Below, piece by piece: positions 7,470 to 15,850 of a stretch of DNA of 64,000 nt. Source of the stretch: Chloroflexota bacterium (lineage in GTDB: Bacteria > Chloroflexota > UBA11872); NCBI GenBank assembly GCA_026707285.1, contig JAPOXD010000048.1:1-64000 (forward strand), written 5' to 3'. Both the position numbers and the translations under genes were made by a program. How positions within the stretch are numbered: the stretch's first letter is position 1; the number at the start of each line of letters is the position of its first letter. The notes under the pieces were generated by a model. The model did no database searches. It worked only from the letters and a program-made list of their open reading frames with translations, and was not told the DNA's origin.

Positions 7470-8306
7470 CTGCCTCTACCCGATAGCGAGCGTCCCGCCG
7501 CGCTGCGGCGCGCGGTCCGCGACATCGAGCAGCGCCTGGGGCTGCACGCGGCCGGCCGCCTGTTCGGCGTCAGTCCTCCCGAAGCCGGCTTTGCCACCGG
7601 CATCCCCGCGCTGGATCAGGCCACCGGGTTCGCGGGGATTCCCCGTGGCCGGGTGAGCGAGCTCACCGGCCCACGCGGCGGCGGCGCGCTGACGCTGGGG
7701 TTGCGGACGCTGGCCGCCGCGCTCGATCAGGGCGGGTTGGCGGCCTACGTCGATCTGCCCGGCACGTTCGCCCCCACCGCGGGCGCGGCCCTGAGCCTCG
7801 ATCTGTCGCGCCTGGTGGTGGTGCGCCCGCCGGACGCCGACGCGGCGCTGCAGGCGACGGCCACGCTGCTGCGCAGCAACGCCTTCGAGGCGCTGCTGCT
7901 GGACCTGGAGGCCACCCGGCCGCCCGTCAACCGCTGGTCGCACCTGGCCGACCTGGCGGGGCGCGGGGCGGCGGGCCTCGTGGTGGTGACGGCGTCCGGC
8001 GTCCGGCGCGTCACCGGGTTGCCCTACCTGGCCTCCCTGCGGCTCGGCGTGGCCTGCCGCGGCTGGCGCTGGCAGCGCAGCCGTCTGACCCAGGCGCCGA
8101 TCGGGCTGACGCTGGAGGTCCGGGTGCTGAAGTCGCGCAGCGGCACGGGCGTGCGGCGCCTCGTCATCGACTGTCCGTTTCTCAGGAGGTCCGGTGGACC
8201 GCAAGACGCTTTGCCTCTGGATGCCGCGCTTCCGCACCACGGTGGAAGCGCAGACGCACCCGGAGTGGTCGGCGCAGCCGCTGGCGATCTACGCGCCGCA
8301 AGCTAA
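7470..8306 (+). CDS. imuA: ImuA-like RecA-fold protein of mutasome cassette; start uncertain
   Basis: Accessory protein of the ImuA-ImuB-DnaE2 translesion mutagenesis system. It has a RecA-like core whose P-loop region reads GPRGGGALTL and lacks the usual GKT lysine, so ATP hydrolysis is doubtful. The stretches GGLAAYVDLPGTFAPTAG and RLLVV-like LSRLVVVRPPDA fit the family. Family-like sequence (ATGIPALDQATGF, IPRGRVSELTG) begins well upstream of the first GTG (7653). The frame is open back to 7461 without ATG, GTG or TTG. The coordinate given uses a CTG at 7470; the true start could be that CTG or lie beyond an undetected frameshift. The 3' end overlaps imuB by 113 bases. Confidence 0.65.
   Translation: MPLPDSERPAALRRAVRDIEQRLGLHAAGRLFGVSPPEAGFATGIPALDQATGFAGIPRGRVSELTGPRGGGALTLGLRTLAAALDQGGLAAYVDLPGTFAPTAGAALSLDLSRLVVVRPPDADAALQATATLLRSNAFEALLLDLEATRPPVNRWSHLADLAGRGAAGLVVVTASGVRRVTGLPYLASLRLGVACRGWRWQRSRLTQAPIGLTLEVRVLKSRSGTGVRRLVIDCPFLRRSGGPQDALPLDAALPHHGGSADAPGVVGAAAGDLRAAS
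8184..8189 (+). promoter_or_regulatory. Ribosome binding site deciding the imuB start
   Basis: AGGAGG lies four bases before the GTG at 8194, inside the imuA coding region. It fixes the imuB start and shows that the long imuA/imuB overlap is used for translation. Confidence 0.75.
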
Positions 8307-9750
8307 CCAGCGACGGCTGATCGAGATTTCCGACGCCGCCCACGGCGCGGGGCTGCGGCTGGGAATGGCGGCCAAGGAAGCGGCGCAGCGCTGTCCGCGG
8401 GGCGTCTTCGTGCCCGACGACCCGCCGCGCTACACCCACGCGTTCGCGGCGGTGCTGGACGTGCTGGATCGCTTCTCCCCGCTGGTGGAGGACGCCGGCG
8501 TGGGGCTGGCGTTTGCCGACGCGGCGGGCCTGGAGCCGCTCTACGGCCCCGACGCGGCGCTGGGCGCGCGGGTGCGCCGCGACGTCGCGGCGGCGACCGG
8601 ACACACGGCTCACATCGGGCTGGCGACGGGACGCCTGGCGGCGGAGGTCGCGGCGCGCACGGCGGGCGCCGAAGGCGTCGCCGTCGTCGCCACCTCCGAC
8701 CGGGCCTACCTGGCCAAGCAGCCCGTGGAGCGGCTGCCGCTGGACGAGCGGACGCTGGCCACCCTGGAAACGCTGGGCATCGCCACCATCGGCGCATTCG
8801 CCGACTTGCCGGCCAACGCCGTGCGGACTCGCTACGGGGCCGAAGGCGCGCAGGCCCGGCGGCTGGCGCGCGGCGAGGACCCGCGGCCCCTGCGCGGGCG
8901 GACGCGGCCGCTCGTGCTGCACGAGGCGGTCGACTTCGAGTGGGAGGAGCACAACGTGGACCGCCTGGCCTTCGCCCTGCAGGCCCTGGCGCAGCGCCTG
9001 GCCGCGCGGCTGGCCCAGCGGGGCCTGATGGCGCAGCAGGTCGGCGGCCGGATCGAGCGCGCGGACGGCACGGTCCAGCAGTTCGCCCTGCCGCTGCCCG
9101 AGCCGTCCGCCGCGGCCGCCACCTTTCGCGACGCAGCCCGCTGGCGGTTCGAGGCGTGGGCCGACACCGCGCAGGCCGGGGCGGTGATGCCGGAGATTTC
9201 ATCCCACCAGCCCGGCGTGGTGCGCATGAGCCTGGACGTGCGGCATCTGGCGCCTGGCGTCGGTACGCAGCGGTCGCTGCTCGGCAACCGGTCGGAGCGC
9301 GTGGCGCGCGCCAACCACGCGATCAGCCGGCTGCGGGCGCAACTGGGCGACGCCGCGCTGTTCCGCATGGCGCTCCGTCCCGACGCCTTCACGCTCGACA
9401 CGGCCAGCCGCCGGCTCGACGCCTACGTCGAGCCAGGCCCCACGCGCGAGGCGTCCCCGCCCTCGGCGGCGTGGCTGGCCGGCCTGGTGGGCGGACGCGG
9501 GCTCACGCGTCTCTTCACCCCACCCCGTCCCGTTCGCCTCGGCCAAGACAAGGACGCCCGCTGGGTGACGCTCGAAGGTGCGACCAGGAAAGTCGTCGCC
9601 AGCTATGGGCCGCAGCGGGTGCAAACGGAGTGGTGGGCGGAACCGGTCGACCGCGACTACCTGCATGTGCAGTTGGACGACGGCCGCGGCCTCGTGCTCT
9701 ACCGCGACCGCGCCCAGGGGCGTTGGTTTGCCCAGGGAGCGCTCGATTGA
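8194..9750 (+). CDS. imuB: ImuB, inactive Y-family polymerase-like mutasome protein
   Basis: Protein of 518 residues, related to Y-family DNA polymerases, that bridges DnaE2 to the sliding clamp in known ImuB systems. The N-terminal strand reads LCLWMPRFRTT, where active polymerases have an Asp-x-Asp metal motif. The second acidic motif is also degraded (PLVEDAGVGLAFADAAGL), so it is presumably catalytically dead, as in characterised ImuB. The palm and little-finger-like regions are recognisable up to about residue 380 and the C-terminal tail is family-typical. The GTG start is supported by the AGGAGG at 8184. The TGA stop overlaps the TTG start of dnaE2. Confidence 0.88.
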   Translation: MDRKTLCLWMPRFRTTVEAQTHPEWSAQPLAIYAPQANQRRLIEISDAAHGAGLRLGMAAKEAAQRCPRGVFVPDDPPRYTHAFAAVLDVLDRFSPLVEDAGVGLAFADAAGLEPLYGPDAALGARVRRDVAAATGHTAHIGLATGRLAAEVAARTAGAEGVAVVATSDRAYLAKQPVERLPLDERTLATLETLGIATIGAFADLPANAVRTRYGAEGAQARRLARGEDPRPLRGRTRPLVLHEAVDFEWEEHNVDRLAFALQALAQRLAARLAQRGLMAQQVGGRIERADGTVQQFALPLPEPSAAAATFRDAARWRFEAWADTAQAGAVMPEISSHQPGVVRMSLDVRHLAPGVGTQRSLLGNRSERVARANHAISRLRAQLGDAALFRMALRPDAFTLDTASRRLDAYVEPGPTREASPPSAAWLAGLVGGRGLTRLFTPPRPVRLGQDKDARWVTLEGATRKVVASYGPQRVQTEWWAEPVDRDYLHVQLDDGRGLVLYRDRAQGRWFAQGALD

Positions 9751-12700
9751 CCCGCGCCGCCTACGCCGAGCTGCACGCGCACAGCAACTTCTCGTTTCTG
9801 GACGGCGCGTCGCATCCCGAGGAAATGGCGGCGCGCGCCGCCGAGCTTGGGCTGAGGGCGCTGGCGATCACGGATCACGACGGGGTCTACGGCGCGGTGC
9901 GGTTCTCCCACGCGGCGCGCGAGCACGGCCTGCACCCCATCGTGGGCATGGAAGCGAGCATGTCCGGCGGCTGCCACCTCACCCTGCTGGCGCGCAACCG
10001 GGAGGGCTACGCCAACATCTGCCGGCTGGCCACGGCGGCGCATCGCGACCGGCCCAAGGGGACGGCGGAGCTGGACCTCGACACCCTGGCGCGGAACACG
10101 CGCGGCCTGGTTGGACTGTCGGGCTGCCTGCGGGGCGCGATTCCGGCAGCGGCGCTGCGCGGCGACGACCGCCAGGCCGTCGAGCTGGCGGGAACCTACA
10201 CCGAGCTGTTCGAGCCCGGCGGCTTTTTCCTCGAGCTCCAGGACCATCGACTCGAAGCGGAGCACCTGGCCAACGCCGGACTACTCGAGGTCGCGCGGCG
10301 CACCGGCCTGCCGTTGGTCGCCACCAACAACGTCCACTACCACGACCGTGCGCGTGCACGGCTGCAGGACGTGCTGGTTTGCATCAAGCACACCGCCACG
10401 CTCGAAACGGCGGGGCGGCGGCTGCGGCCCAATCACGAGTTCGCGCTCAAGTCCGCCGCGGAAATGGCGCGGCTGTTCGCCGGCGTCCCCGAGGCGGTCG
10501 GCAACACGCTGCGCATTGCCGAGATGTGCGACTTCGACCTGAGCCGCAAGCTCGAATACGGCCTGCCGACGTTTCCCACGCCCGATGGGAAGTCGGAATA
10601 CGGCTACATGGAGCGCCTGGTCTGGGAAGGCGCGCGGCGGCGGTATCCCGACCTCGATGAGGCGGTGCGCGAGCGCGTGCAGCGGGAGCTGCGGTACGTC
10701 AAGGACCTGCAGCTGGCGGGCTATTTCCTCACCGTGCGCGACCTGGTGGACTTCTGCCACCGTCACGACATCCTGGTCAACACCCGCGGCTCGGCGCCGG
10801 GATCGATCCTCTGCTACGCCCTCGGCATCTCGATGGTCGATCCCATCGCCGCCGGGCTGATGTTCGAGCGGTTCATGTCGCCGGACCGGGACGAGCCGCC
10901 CGACATCGACCTGGACATCGAGCACCAGGAGCGCGAGCGGGTGATCCAGTACGTCTACGAGCGCCATGGCCGTCGCCGGGCGGCCATGGTGGCGAACGTC
11001 ATCTGCTTTCGCGGGCGCTCGGCCATCCGCGACGTGGGCAAGGCGTTGGGACTGCCGCAGGCCCAGGTGGACCGGCTGGCGCAGCGCTTGCAGTGGCACC
11101 CCAGCGTGGAGATGCCGCATCCCGACCAGGCGGGCGGCGACGTGCCGCGCGAGGTCTCCAACCGCGTGGGCCGCGATCTGCTGGAGCTGAGCCGCCAGAT
11201 CGTGGACTTTCCCCGGCACCTGGGCATCCACACCGGGGGCATGATCATCGCCTCGCACCCGCTGGACGCGTCGGTGCCGATCGAGCCGGCGACGATGGAG
11301 GGGCGCACCGTGGCGCAGTGGGACAAGGACGACTGCGCCGACGCCGGGCTGCTGAAGATCGACCTGCTGGGGCTGGGCATGCTGACGCTGATCCAGCGGG
11401 CGTTCCGGCTCATCGAACGGCGGCACGGGCGGCGGCTGGCGCTGGCGGATTTCAGCTTCGACGACCCCACGGTCTACGACGCGATTTGCGCTGCCGACAC
11501 CATCGGCATGTTCCAGGTGGAAAGCCGCGCCCAGATGCACGTGCTGCCGCAGACCCGGCCGCGGTGCTTCTATGACCTGGTGGTGCAGGTGGCGATCATC
11601 CGGCCCGGGCCCATGACCACCAAGATGCACCGGCGCTGGATCCTGCGCCGTATCGGGCAGGAGGTGGACGATCCCGTGTGGCCGGGCCTGGCGACGGTGC
11701 TGCAACGCACGCTGGGACTGCCGATCTTCCAGGAGCAGTGCCTGCAGATCGCCATGGTCGCGGCCGGGTTCTCGGCAACCAAGGCCGACGCGCTGCGGCG
11801 CGCGATGAGCCGCAAGCGCTCCCTGGCGCATATCCAGGCGCTGCAAGAGGACCTGATGCAGGGCATGACCCGCAGCGGCATCCCCGCGGCGACGGCGGAG
11901 CAGATCTACGCGCAGATCGAGGGCTACGCGGGCTATGGATTTCCCGAGGCGCATTCCTGCGCCTTCGCGTTGCTGGTGTACGTCTCGGCGTGGCTGAAGG
12001 TGCATCACCACGCGGAGTTCACCTGCGCGATTCTCAACAGCCAGCCGATGGGCTTCTACAGCCCCCACACGCTGGTGGGCGACGCGCAGCGGCACGGGGT
12101 GACGGTGCGTCCGGTGGACATCCGGCACAGCCGCTTCGAGTGCACGGTGGAGCCGGACGGCGCGGTGCGCATGGGCTATCTGTACGTGGAGGGCCTGGGC
12201 GAGGCTCACCGTGAGCGCCTGGATGAGGCGTCGGCCCACGGGCCGTATCGCTCGCTCGAAGACTTCTGCCGCCGGACGCGGTTGCCGATCAACGTCCTGG
12301 AAGCGCTAGCCACGGCGGGAGCTTTTCGCAGCCTGGGGCTGAACCGGCGCGCGGCCCTCTGGCAGGTGCAGGCCCATGCGCCGGCGGCCCACGGCGGGGA
12401 GCTGCCGCACCTGGTGGCGGAGCTGGAGGAGCCGGTGGCGCTGCCGCCGGCCGACGCGCTGGTGCAGGTGCGGATGGACTTCGCCGCCACCGGCCTCTCG
12501 ACCCGCTGGCGCGGCCTGGAGTTCCTGCGGCCGGCCTTGGCGGAAGCCGGCGTGCTGCACGCCGCCGACCTGCTGGACCTGGCCGCCAAGCGGCGGGCGC
12601 GCCCGGATTGCGCAGGGACGGTCGAGGCGCGGCGCGCGCGCATTCCCCGGGTCTCAATTCCAGCCGGTGTGCGCCCACCGATCCCGCGCCCGCGTCGAGG

Positions 12701-13136
12701 TCGAGGCCGCTCGTTCGGCCAACCCACGGCGGGGCGCTATGGCGAGCGCGCCCGCCGCACCGGAAATCACTACGACGGGCAGAGCAGCGGGCGGCAGTTC
12801 CAGGGCCTGGGCGACAGCGGCGTTCCCGACGCCCTGCGCGAGCAGGCCCGCACCGGAGTCATGGTCACCGTGGCCGGCATCGTGATCAACCGCCAGCACC
12901 CGCCCACCGCGCGGGGCTACACCTTCCTGTCGCTGGAGGACGAGACCGGGCTGGTCAACATCATCATTCGCCCGTCGGTCTTCACCCGCTACCAGCGCGC
13001 GATCCTGGATTCGCCGGTGATGCTGGTCTACGGCGAGATGCAGGACGAGCACGGGGCGGTGCAGGTGATGGCCCACACCTGCCACCCCGCCACGAGCGAC
13101 GGCCTGGGCGCGCCGCCCTCGCGTGATTGGTCATGA
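9747..13136 (+). CDS. dnaE2: Error-prone DNA polymerase III alpha subunit DnaE2
   Basis: C-family polymerase of 1129 residues performing translesion synthesis with ImuA/ImuB. The N-terminal PHP domain has HAH at residues 10-12 and TDHD near 42. The palm shows RGSAPGSILCYALGI (about 350) and the catalytic Asp residues in PPDIDLDIE (386-391). A third conserved block is FQVESRAQMHVLPQTRPR. A C-terminal OB fold (about 1038-1110) contains GYTFLSLEDETGLVNIII. The start is TTG at 9747, overlapping the imuB stop as TTGA, with AGGGAG at 9734-9739. A longer open frame from 8940 is a frame artefact over imuB. This is a second, inducible-type polymerase in known systems; regulation is not visible here. 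Confidence 0.95.
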   Translation: MTRAAYAELHAHSNFSFLDGASHPEEMAARAAELGLRALAITDHDGVYGAVRFSHAAREHGLHPIVGMEASMSGGCHLTLLARNREGYANICRLATAAHRDRPKGTAELDLDTLARNTRGLVGLSGCLRGAIPAAALRGDDRQAVELAGTYTELFEPGGFFLELQDHRLEAEHLANAGLLEVARRTGLPLVATNNVHYHDRARARLQDVLVCIKHTATLETAGRRLRPNHEFALKSAAEMARLFAGVPEAVGNTLRIAEMCDFDLSRKLEYGLPTFPTPDGKSEYGYMERLVWEGARRRYPDLDEAVRERVQRELRYVKDLQLAGYFLTVRDLVDFCHRHDILVNTRGSAPGSILCYALGISMVDPIAAGLMFERFMSPDRDEPPDIDLDIEHQERERVIQYVYERHGRRRAAMVANVICFRGRSAIRDVGKALGLPQAQVDRLAQRLQWHPSVEMPHPDQAGGDVPREVSNRVGRDLLELSRQIVDFPRHLGIHTGGMIIASHPLDASVPIEPATMEGRTVAQWDKDDCADAGLLKIDLLGLGMLTLIQRAFRLIERRHGRRLALADFSFDDPTVYDAICAADTIGMFQVESRAQMHVLPQTRPRCFYDLVVQVAIIRPGPMTTKMHRRWILRRIGQEVDDPVWPGLATVLQRTLGLPIFQEQCLQIAMVAAGFSATKADALRRAMSRKRSLAHIQALQEDLMQGMTRSGIPAATAEQIYAQIEGYAGYGFPEAHSCAFALLVYVSAWLKVHHHAEFTCAILNSQPMGFYSPHTLVGDAQRHGVTVRPVDIRHSRFECTVEPDGAVRMGYLYVEGLGEAHRERLDEASAHGPYRSLEDFCRRTRLPINVLEALATAGAFRSLGLNRRAALWQVQAHAPAAHGGELPHLVAELEEPVALPPADALVQVRMDFAATGLSTRWRGLEFLRPALAEAGVLHAADLLDLAAKRRARPDCAGTVEARRARIPRVSIPAGVRPPIPRPRRGRGRSFGQPTAGRYGERARRTGNHYDGQSSGRQFQGLGDSGVPDALREQARTGVMVTVAGIVINRQHPPTARGYTFLSLEDETGLVNIIIRPSVFTRYQRAILDSPVMLVYGEMQDEHGAVQVMAHTCHPATSDGLGAPPSRDWS

Positions 13137-13154
13137 GCTGCTCGCTCGACTCGC

Positions 13155-14318
13155 CTAGTGATGGTGGTGATGGTGGCCGTGCCAACCACGGGCGACGGCG
13201 TCGATGACCTTGCCGCCCTTGACGACCTTGACGGGCACCAGGCGGCGCTCGCCGATGCGGGTCTGGCCGTGGGCGTCCTCGAAGCTGTGGGCGCCAATCT
13301 CCTCGCGGAACAGCGCGGCGTCCGCGTGGGCGCCGACGGCGAGGGTGCCGATCTGGCACTGCATGCCCAGGATCTCCGCCGGGGTGACGGTGCAGCGGCG
13401 CAGGGCGTCGGGCAGGTCCAGGCCCAAGTGCAGGAACTTGCTGAGAGTGGTGGCCAGGTCGAAGACGGGACCGTCGAAGTTGTAGGCGTGCAGATCGCTG
13501 CTGATGGTGCTTGGAACCAGGTCCTGCGCCATCGCCGACTCGGCCACGCTCCAGGAAAAGCTGCCCTGGCCGTGGCCCACGTCGAGGTGGACGCCGCGAT
13601 TCACGGCGGCGCGGACCGAGCCGCGCACGCGTCCGTCGTCGCCCAGGATGCCCTCGTCCAACCCGTGATAGCAGTGGGTCAGCAGGTCGCCGTCCTTCAT
13701 CTCGCGGAGGATGTCGTCCAGCGTGCAGACGGGCGCGTTGGGGTGAATCATGATCGGCAGCCCCACGGCATCCGCCGCCTCGCGGGCGCGGTGGAGGGCG
13801 GGCAGCGCGTTGTTCCCGGCGAGGTTCTCACTGAGCCGGGCCTTGACGCCCACGATCACGTCGCGGTGACGCTCGCAGACTTCGATGGCTTTCTTGGGGT
13901 CGATGAGCCGGATGTCTTCGAGCTCGCCCACGACCGGCGAGACCATGCCCGTGGTCGAGATGTTGAGACAGGCCTTGAGGCGGGTTTCGGAGACCTCGAT
14001 CACGTAGCGCCGGAGGCCCTCGAAGGTGTCGGCGCCGGCCGATCCGGCGTCGATGGCGGTGGTGACGCCGCTGGGCAGGACGTAGGTGTCGGCGTCGACG
14101 CCGTAGTGGCTTACGCCGTCGTAGACGTGCACGTGGACATCGACGAGGCCGGGCGTGACCAGCAGACCCGAGGCATCGAGGAGGCGCTTGGCCTGGACCG
14201 GGTCGATGCGCTCGGCGACCGCGCGCACGCGGCCGCCCGTGATCGCCACGTCGCGCCGGTGATTGAGGCCCTGCGCCGGGTCGACGACGGTGCCGCCGGA
14301 TATCAGGAGGTCGTACAC
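13155..14318 (-). CDS. Amidohydrolase/deacetylase-family metallohydrolase with natural His tail
   Basis: TIM-barrel metal-dependent hydrolase, 387 residues, of the EF_0837-like amidohydrolase/deacetylase group; physiological substrate unknown. The pattern runs N-terminal beta-sandwich (ISGGTVVDP), HVHV metal motif near residue 61, a probable carboxylated Lys in GVKARLSE (about 153), His ligands in IMIHPNAP and LTHCYHG, and a late Asp in SSDLHAYN. The protein ends in HGHHHHHH, encoded at 13158-13181, which is not a family feature. The gene is convergent with dnaE2 and divergent from ridA. Confidence 0.88.
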   Translation of the reverse strand: MYDLLISGGTVVDPAQGLNHRRDVAITGGRVRAVAERIDPVQAKRLLDASGLLVTPGLVDVHVHVYDGVSHYGVDADTYVLPSGVTTAIDAGSAGADTFEGLRRYVIEVSETRLKACLNISTTGMVSPVVGELEDIRLIDPKKAIEVCERHRDVIVGVKARLSENLAGNNALPALHRAREAADAVGLPIMIHPNAPVCTLDDILREMKDGDLLTHCYHGLDEGILGDDGRVRGSVRAAVNRGVHLDVGHGQGSFSWSVAESAMAQDLVPSTISSDLHAYNFDGPVFDLATTLSKFLHLGLDLPDALRRCTVTPAEILGMQCQIGTLAVGAHADAALFREEIGAHSFEDAHGQTRIGERRLVPVKVVKGGKVIDAVARGWHGHHHHHH

Positions 14319-14428
14319 GGCGAGGCCCTCTGCTGACGAGAGACGCCATGGTAGCCGTCGCGCGGCGGCCGCTTCGCGGGCGCGGCGTGTACCCTCGGGA
14401 ACCGTGTCGACTTGAGGAATAAACGCTC

Positions 14429-14809
14429 ATGGGAATCCAGCGCATCAACCCGGACAGCATGTCCGCGCCGATTGCTCCTTACACGCTCGTGGTTCGCAAG
14501 AACAACGTGGTGACGACCGCCGGCATGTTGGGCCTCGACGCCGACGGCAAGCTGGTGGGCGACGACATCACCTCGCAGACGCGGCAGACGCTGGACAACA
14601 TCACGACCGCGCTCGAGGCCGCCGGGGCGTCGCTCGACGACGTGGTGAAGGTGACGGTATTCATCACCGAGATCGCCAACTTCGCCGGCATGAACGAGGT
14701 CTACATCGAGTACTTCGGCGACACGAAGCCCGCGCGGTCGACCGTGGGGGTGGAGCTGGCGCTTCCGGGCGCCCTGGTGGAAATCGAGGCGACGGCGGTG
14801 CTCGACTAG
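14429..14809 (+). CDS. RidA family protein (reactive imine deaminase-like)
   Basis: Small cytosolic trimeric-fold protein of 126 residues that in known members hydrolyses 2-aminoacrylate and other reactive enamines/imines. Family signatures are the conserved Arg in KPARSTVGVE (the Arg needed for substrate carboxylate binding) and the C-terminal VEIEATAVLD. Gly-rich TAGMLGLD lies near residue 32. The ATG is preceded by GAGGAA. Many RidA paralogues lack proven imine deaminase activity, so the exact role is open. Confidence 0.9.
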   Translation: MGIQRINPDSMSAPIAPYTLVVRKNNVVTTAGMLGLDADGKLVGDDITSQTRQTLDNITTALEAAGASLDDVVKVTVFITEIANFAGMNEVYIEYFGDTKPARSTVGVELALPGALVEIEATAVLD

Positions 14810-14881
14810 CGGACGAGGGGCTAGCCGCGGCGCCCGAAAGTTCTGTCGAACGGATAGTTCGCGCAGGGGACTAGGTTCCGC

Positions 14882-14992
14882 TCGTGGTGAGCCCTTCGGC
14901 AGGCTCCGTCGAACCACGCCCTTCGACAAGCTCAGGGCGAACGGATTCGGAGCGATATGGGCTGTGGAGCTCGCTTGTTCAAGGGTTCTCTA
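14882..14992. repeat. MITE-like repeat A, copy 3 (compound)
   Basis: It contains CCCTTCGACAAGCTCAGGG (14919-14937), preceded by a related palindrome with GTGGT (14884-14888) and ACCAC (14913-14917). The right end, read on the minus strand, is AGAGAACCCTTGAACAAGCG (14972-14991) and resembles the copy-2 terminal repeat. The left end is unclear. This right end encodes the last codons and the TGA of dedA. Confidence 0.45.
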
Positions 14993-15692
14993 GCTGACGG
15001 GATTTGCCGCGCCGTCCGATCCATTCGCTCAGGCGCGCCGCCGGGCCCCTGACAAGCGGGGCCAGGCGGCGGCGGAAGCGGAGCACGACGAGAACCGCGA
15101 GAATGCCACCGACGGCGCCGGCCACGATCGCCGCCAGCGTCGGGTCCTCCAGCACGGTCGTGACCACGTGCTCGACCGTATCGCCGAAGGCCCAGCCGAT
15201 GCCCATGTAGAGCAGGGCCCACAGCGAGATGCCCGCGGCCGCGGCGGGCACGAAGCGGCGAAAATCGCCGCGCGCGACCCCGGCCACGACGGGAATGATG
15301 AGGCGAACGGCCGGCACGACGCGGCCGATCACGACCACCGGGAAGGCGCGCCGCGCGAACCAGCGTTCGAGGCGCTCCAGGTGCGTGGGGCGTATCCGCA
15401 GGATCCGTCCGTATCGATCGAGCAACGGTCGGCCGATGCCGCGCGCGATCCAATACTGCACGCTCACGCCCGCCGTGGCGGAGGCCACCACGGTGCCCAT
15501 CACCGCCCACGGGTTTGCCTCGCCGCGGTAGACCTGAAACCCCATCGTGACCACGACCACCTCGGCGGAGATCGGCAGCGGCACGCCGGCGCCCTCGAGA
15601 CCGACGGCGAGGGCGAGCGCGAGGTATTGGTGATCTTCGAGCAAGGCCAGCAGCAGCTGTCCCTGCTCGGCTACCCACTCGGCCATCGACAT
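14979..15692 (-). CDS. DedA family membrane protein
   Basis: Polytopic inner-membrane protein of about 237 residues in the DedA/SNARE-associated (VTT) family, whose members are linked to undecaprenyl-phosphate or phospholipid recycling. Features include the re-entrant-type segment GLEGAGVPLPISAEVVVV, the conserved GRVVPAVRLIIPVVAG block and a final hydrophobic helix (AAIVAGAVGGILAVLVVL). Start taken at the ATG 15692 (MSMAEW); a GTG at 15719 is possible. The last three residues and the stop are encoded in repeat A copy 3, so the native C-terminus was probably altered. Confidence 0.85.
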   Translation of the reverse strand: MSMAEWVAEQGQLLLALLEDHQYLALALAVGLEGAGVPLPISAEVVVVTMGFQVYRGEANPWAVMGTVVASATAGVSVQYWIARGIGRPLLDRYGRILRIRPTHLERLERWFARRAFPVVVIGRVVPAVRLIIPVVAGVARGDFRRFVPAAAAGISLWALLYMGIGWAFGDTVEHVVTTVLEDPTLAAIVAGAVGGILAVLVVLRFRRRLAPLVRGPAARLSEWIGRRGKSRQLENP

Positions 15693-15850
15693 CGCACCGT
15701 GCGCGGTCCCGCCGTCCACGGTAGCAACGCGGGCGTCAGCGGTCAGCGGCGCTCGCGGTCACCGGCCGCCGCGTTGACGCTATGTCGGCCACTGGCAGAC
15801 AATCGCGGCTCAACGCGCCCGCACTCCCCGGAAACGGGACGGAGGTTGCG

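Noticed and set aside
8940-9746. Long in-frame N-terminal extension of DnaE2
   Set aside because: It lies over the imuB gene in another frame, is Gly/Arg/Ala-rich, and the PHP domain starts at 9747 with its own ribosome site.
14882-14940. Repeat palindromes considered as transcription terminators
   Set aside because: Similar copies occur at 1265 and 7252, and no T-tract follows, so a mobile repeat explains them better.
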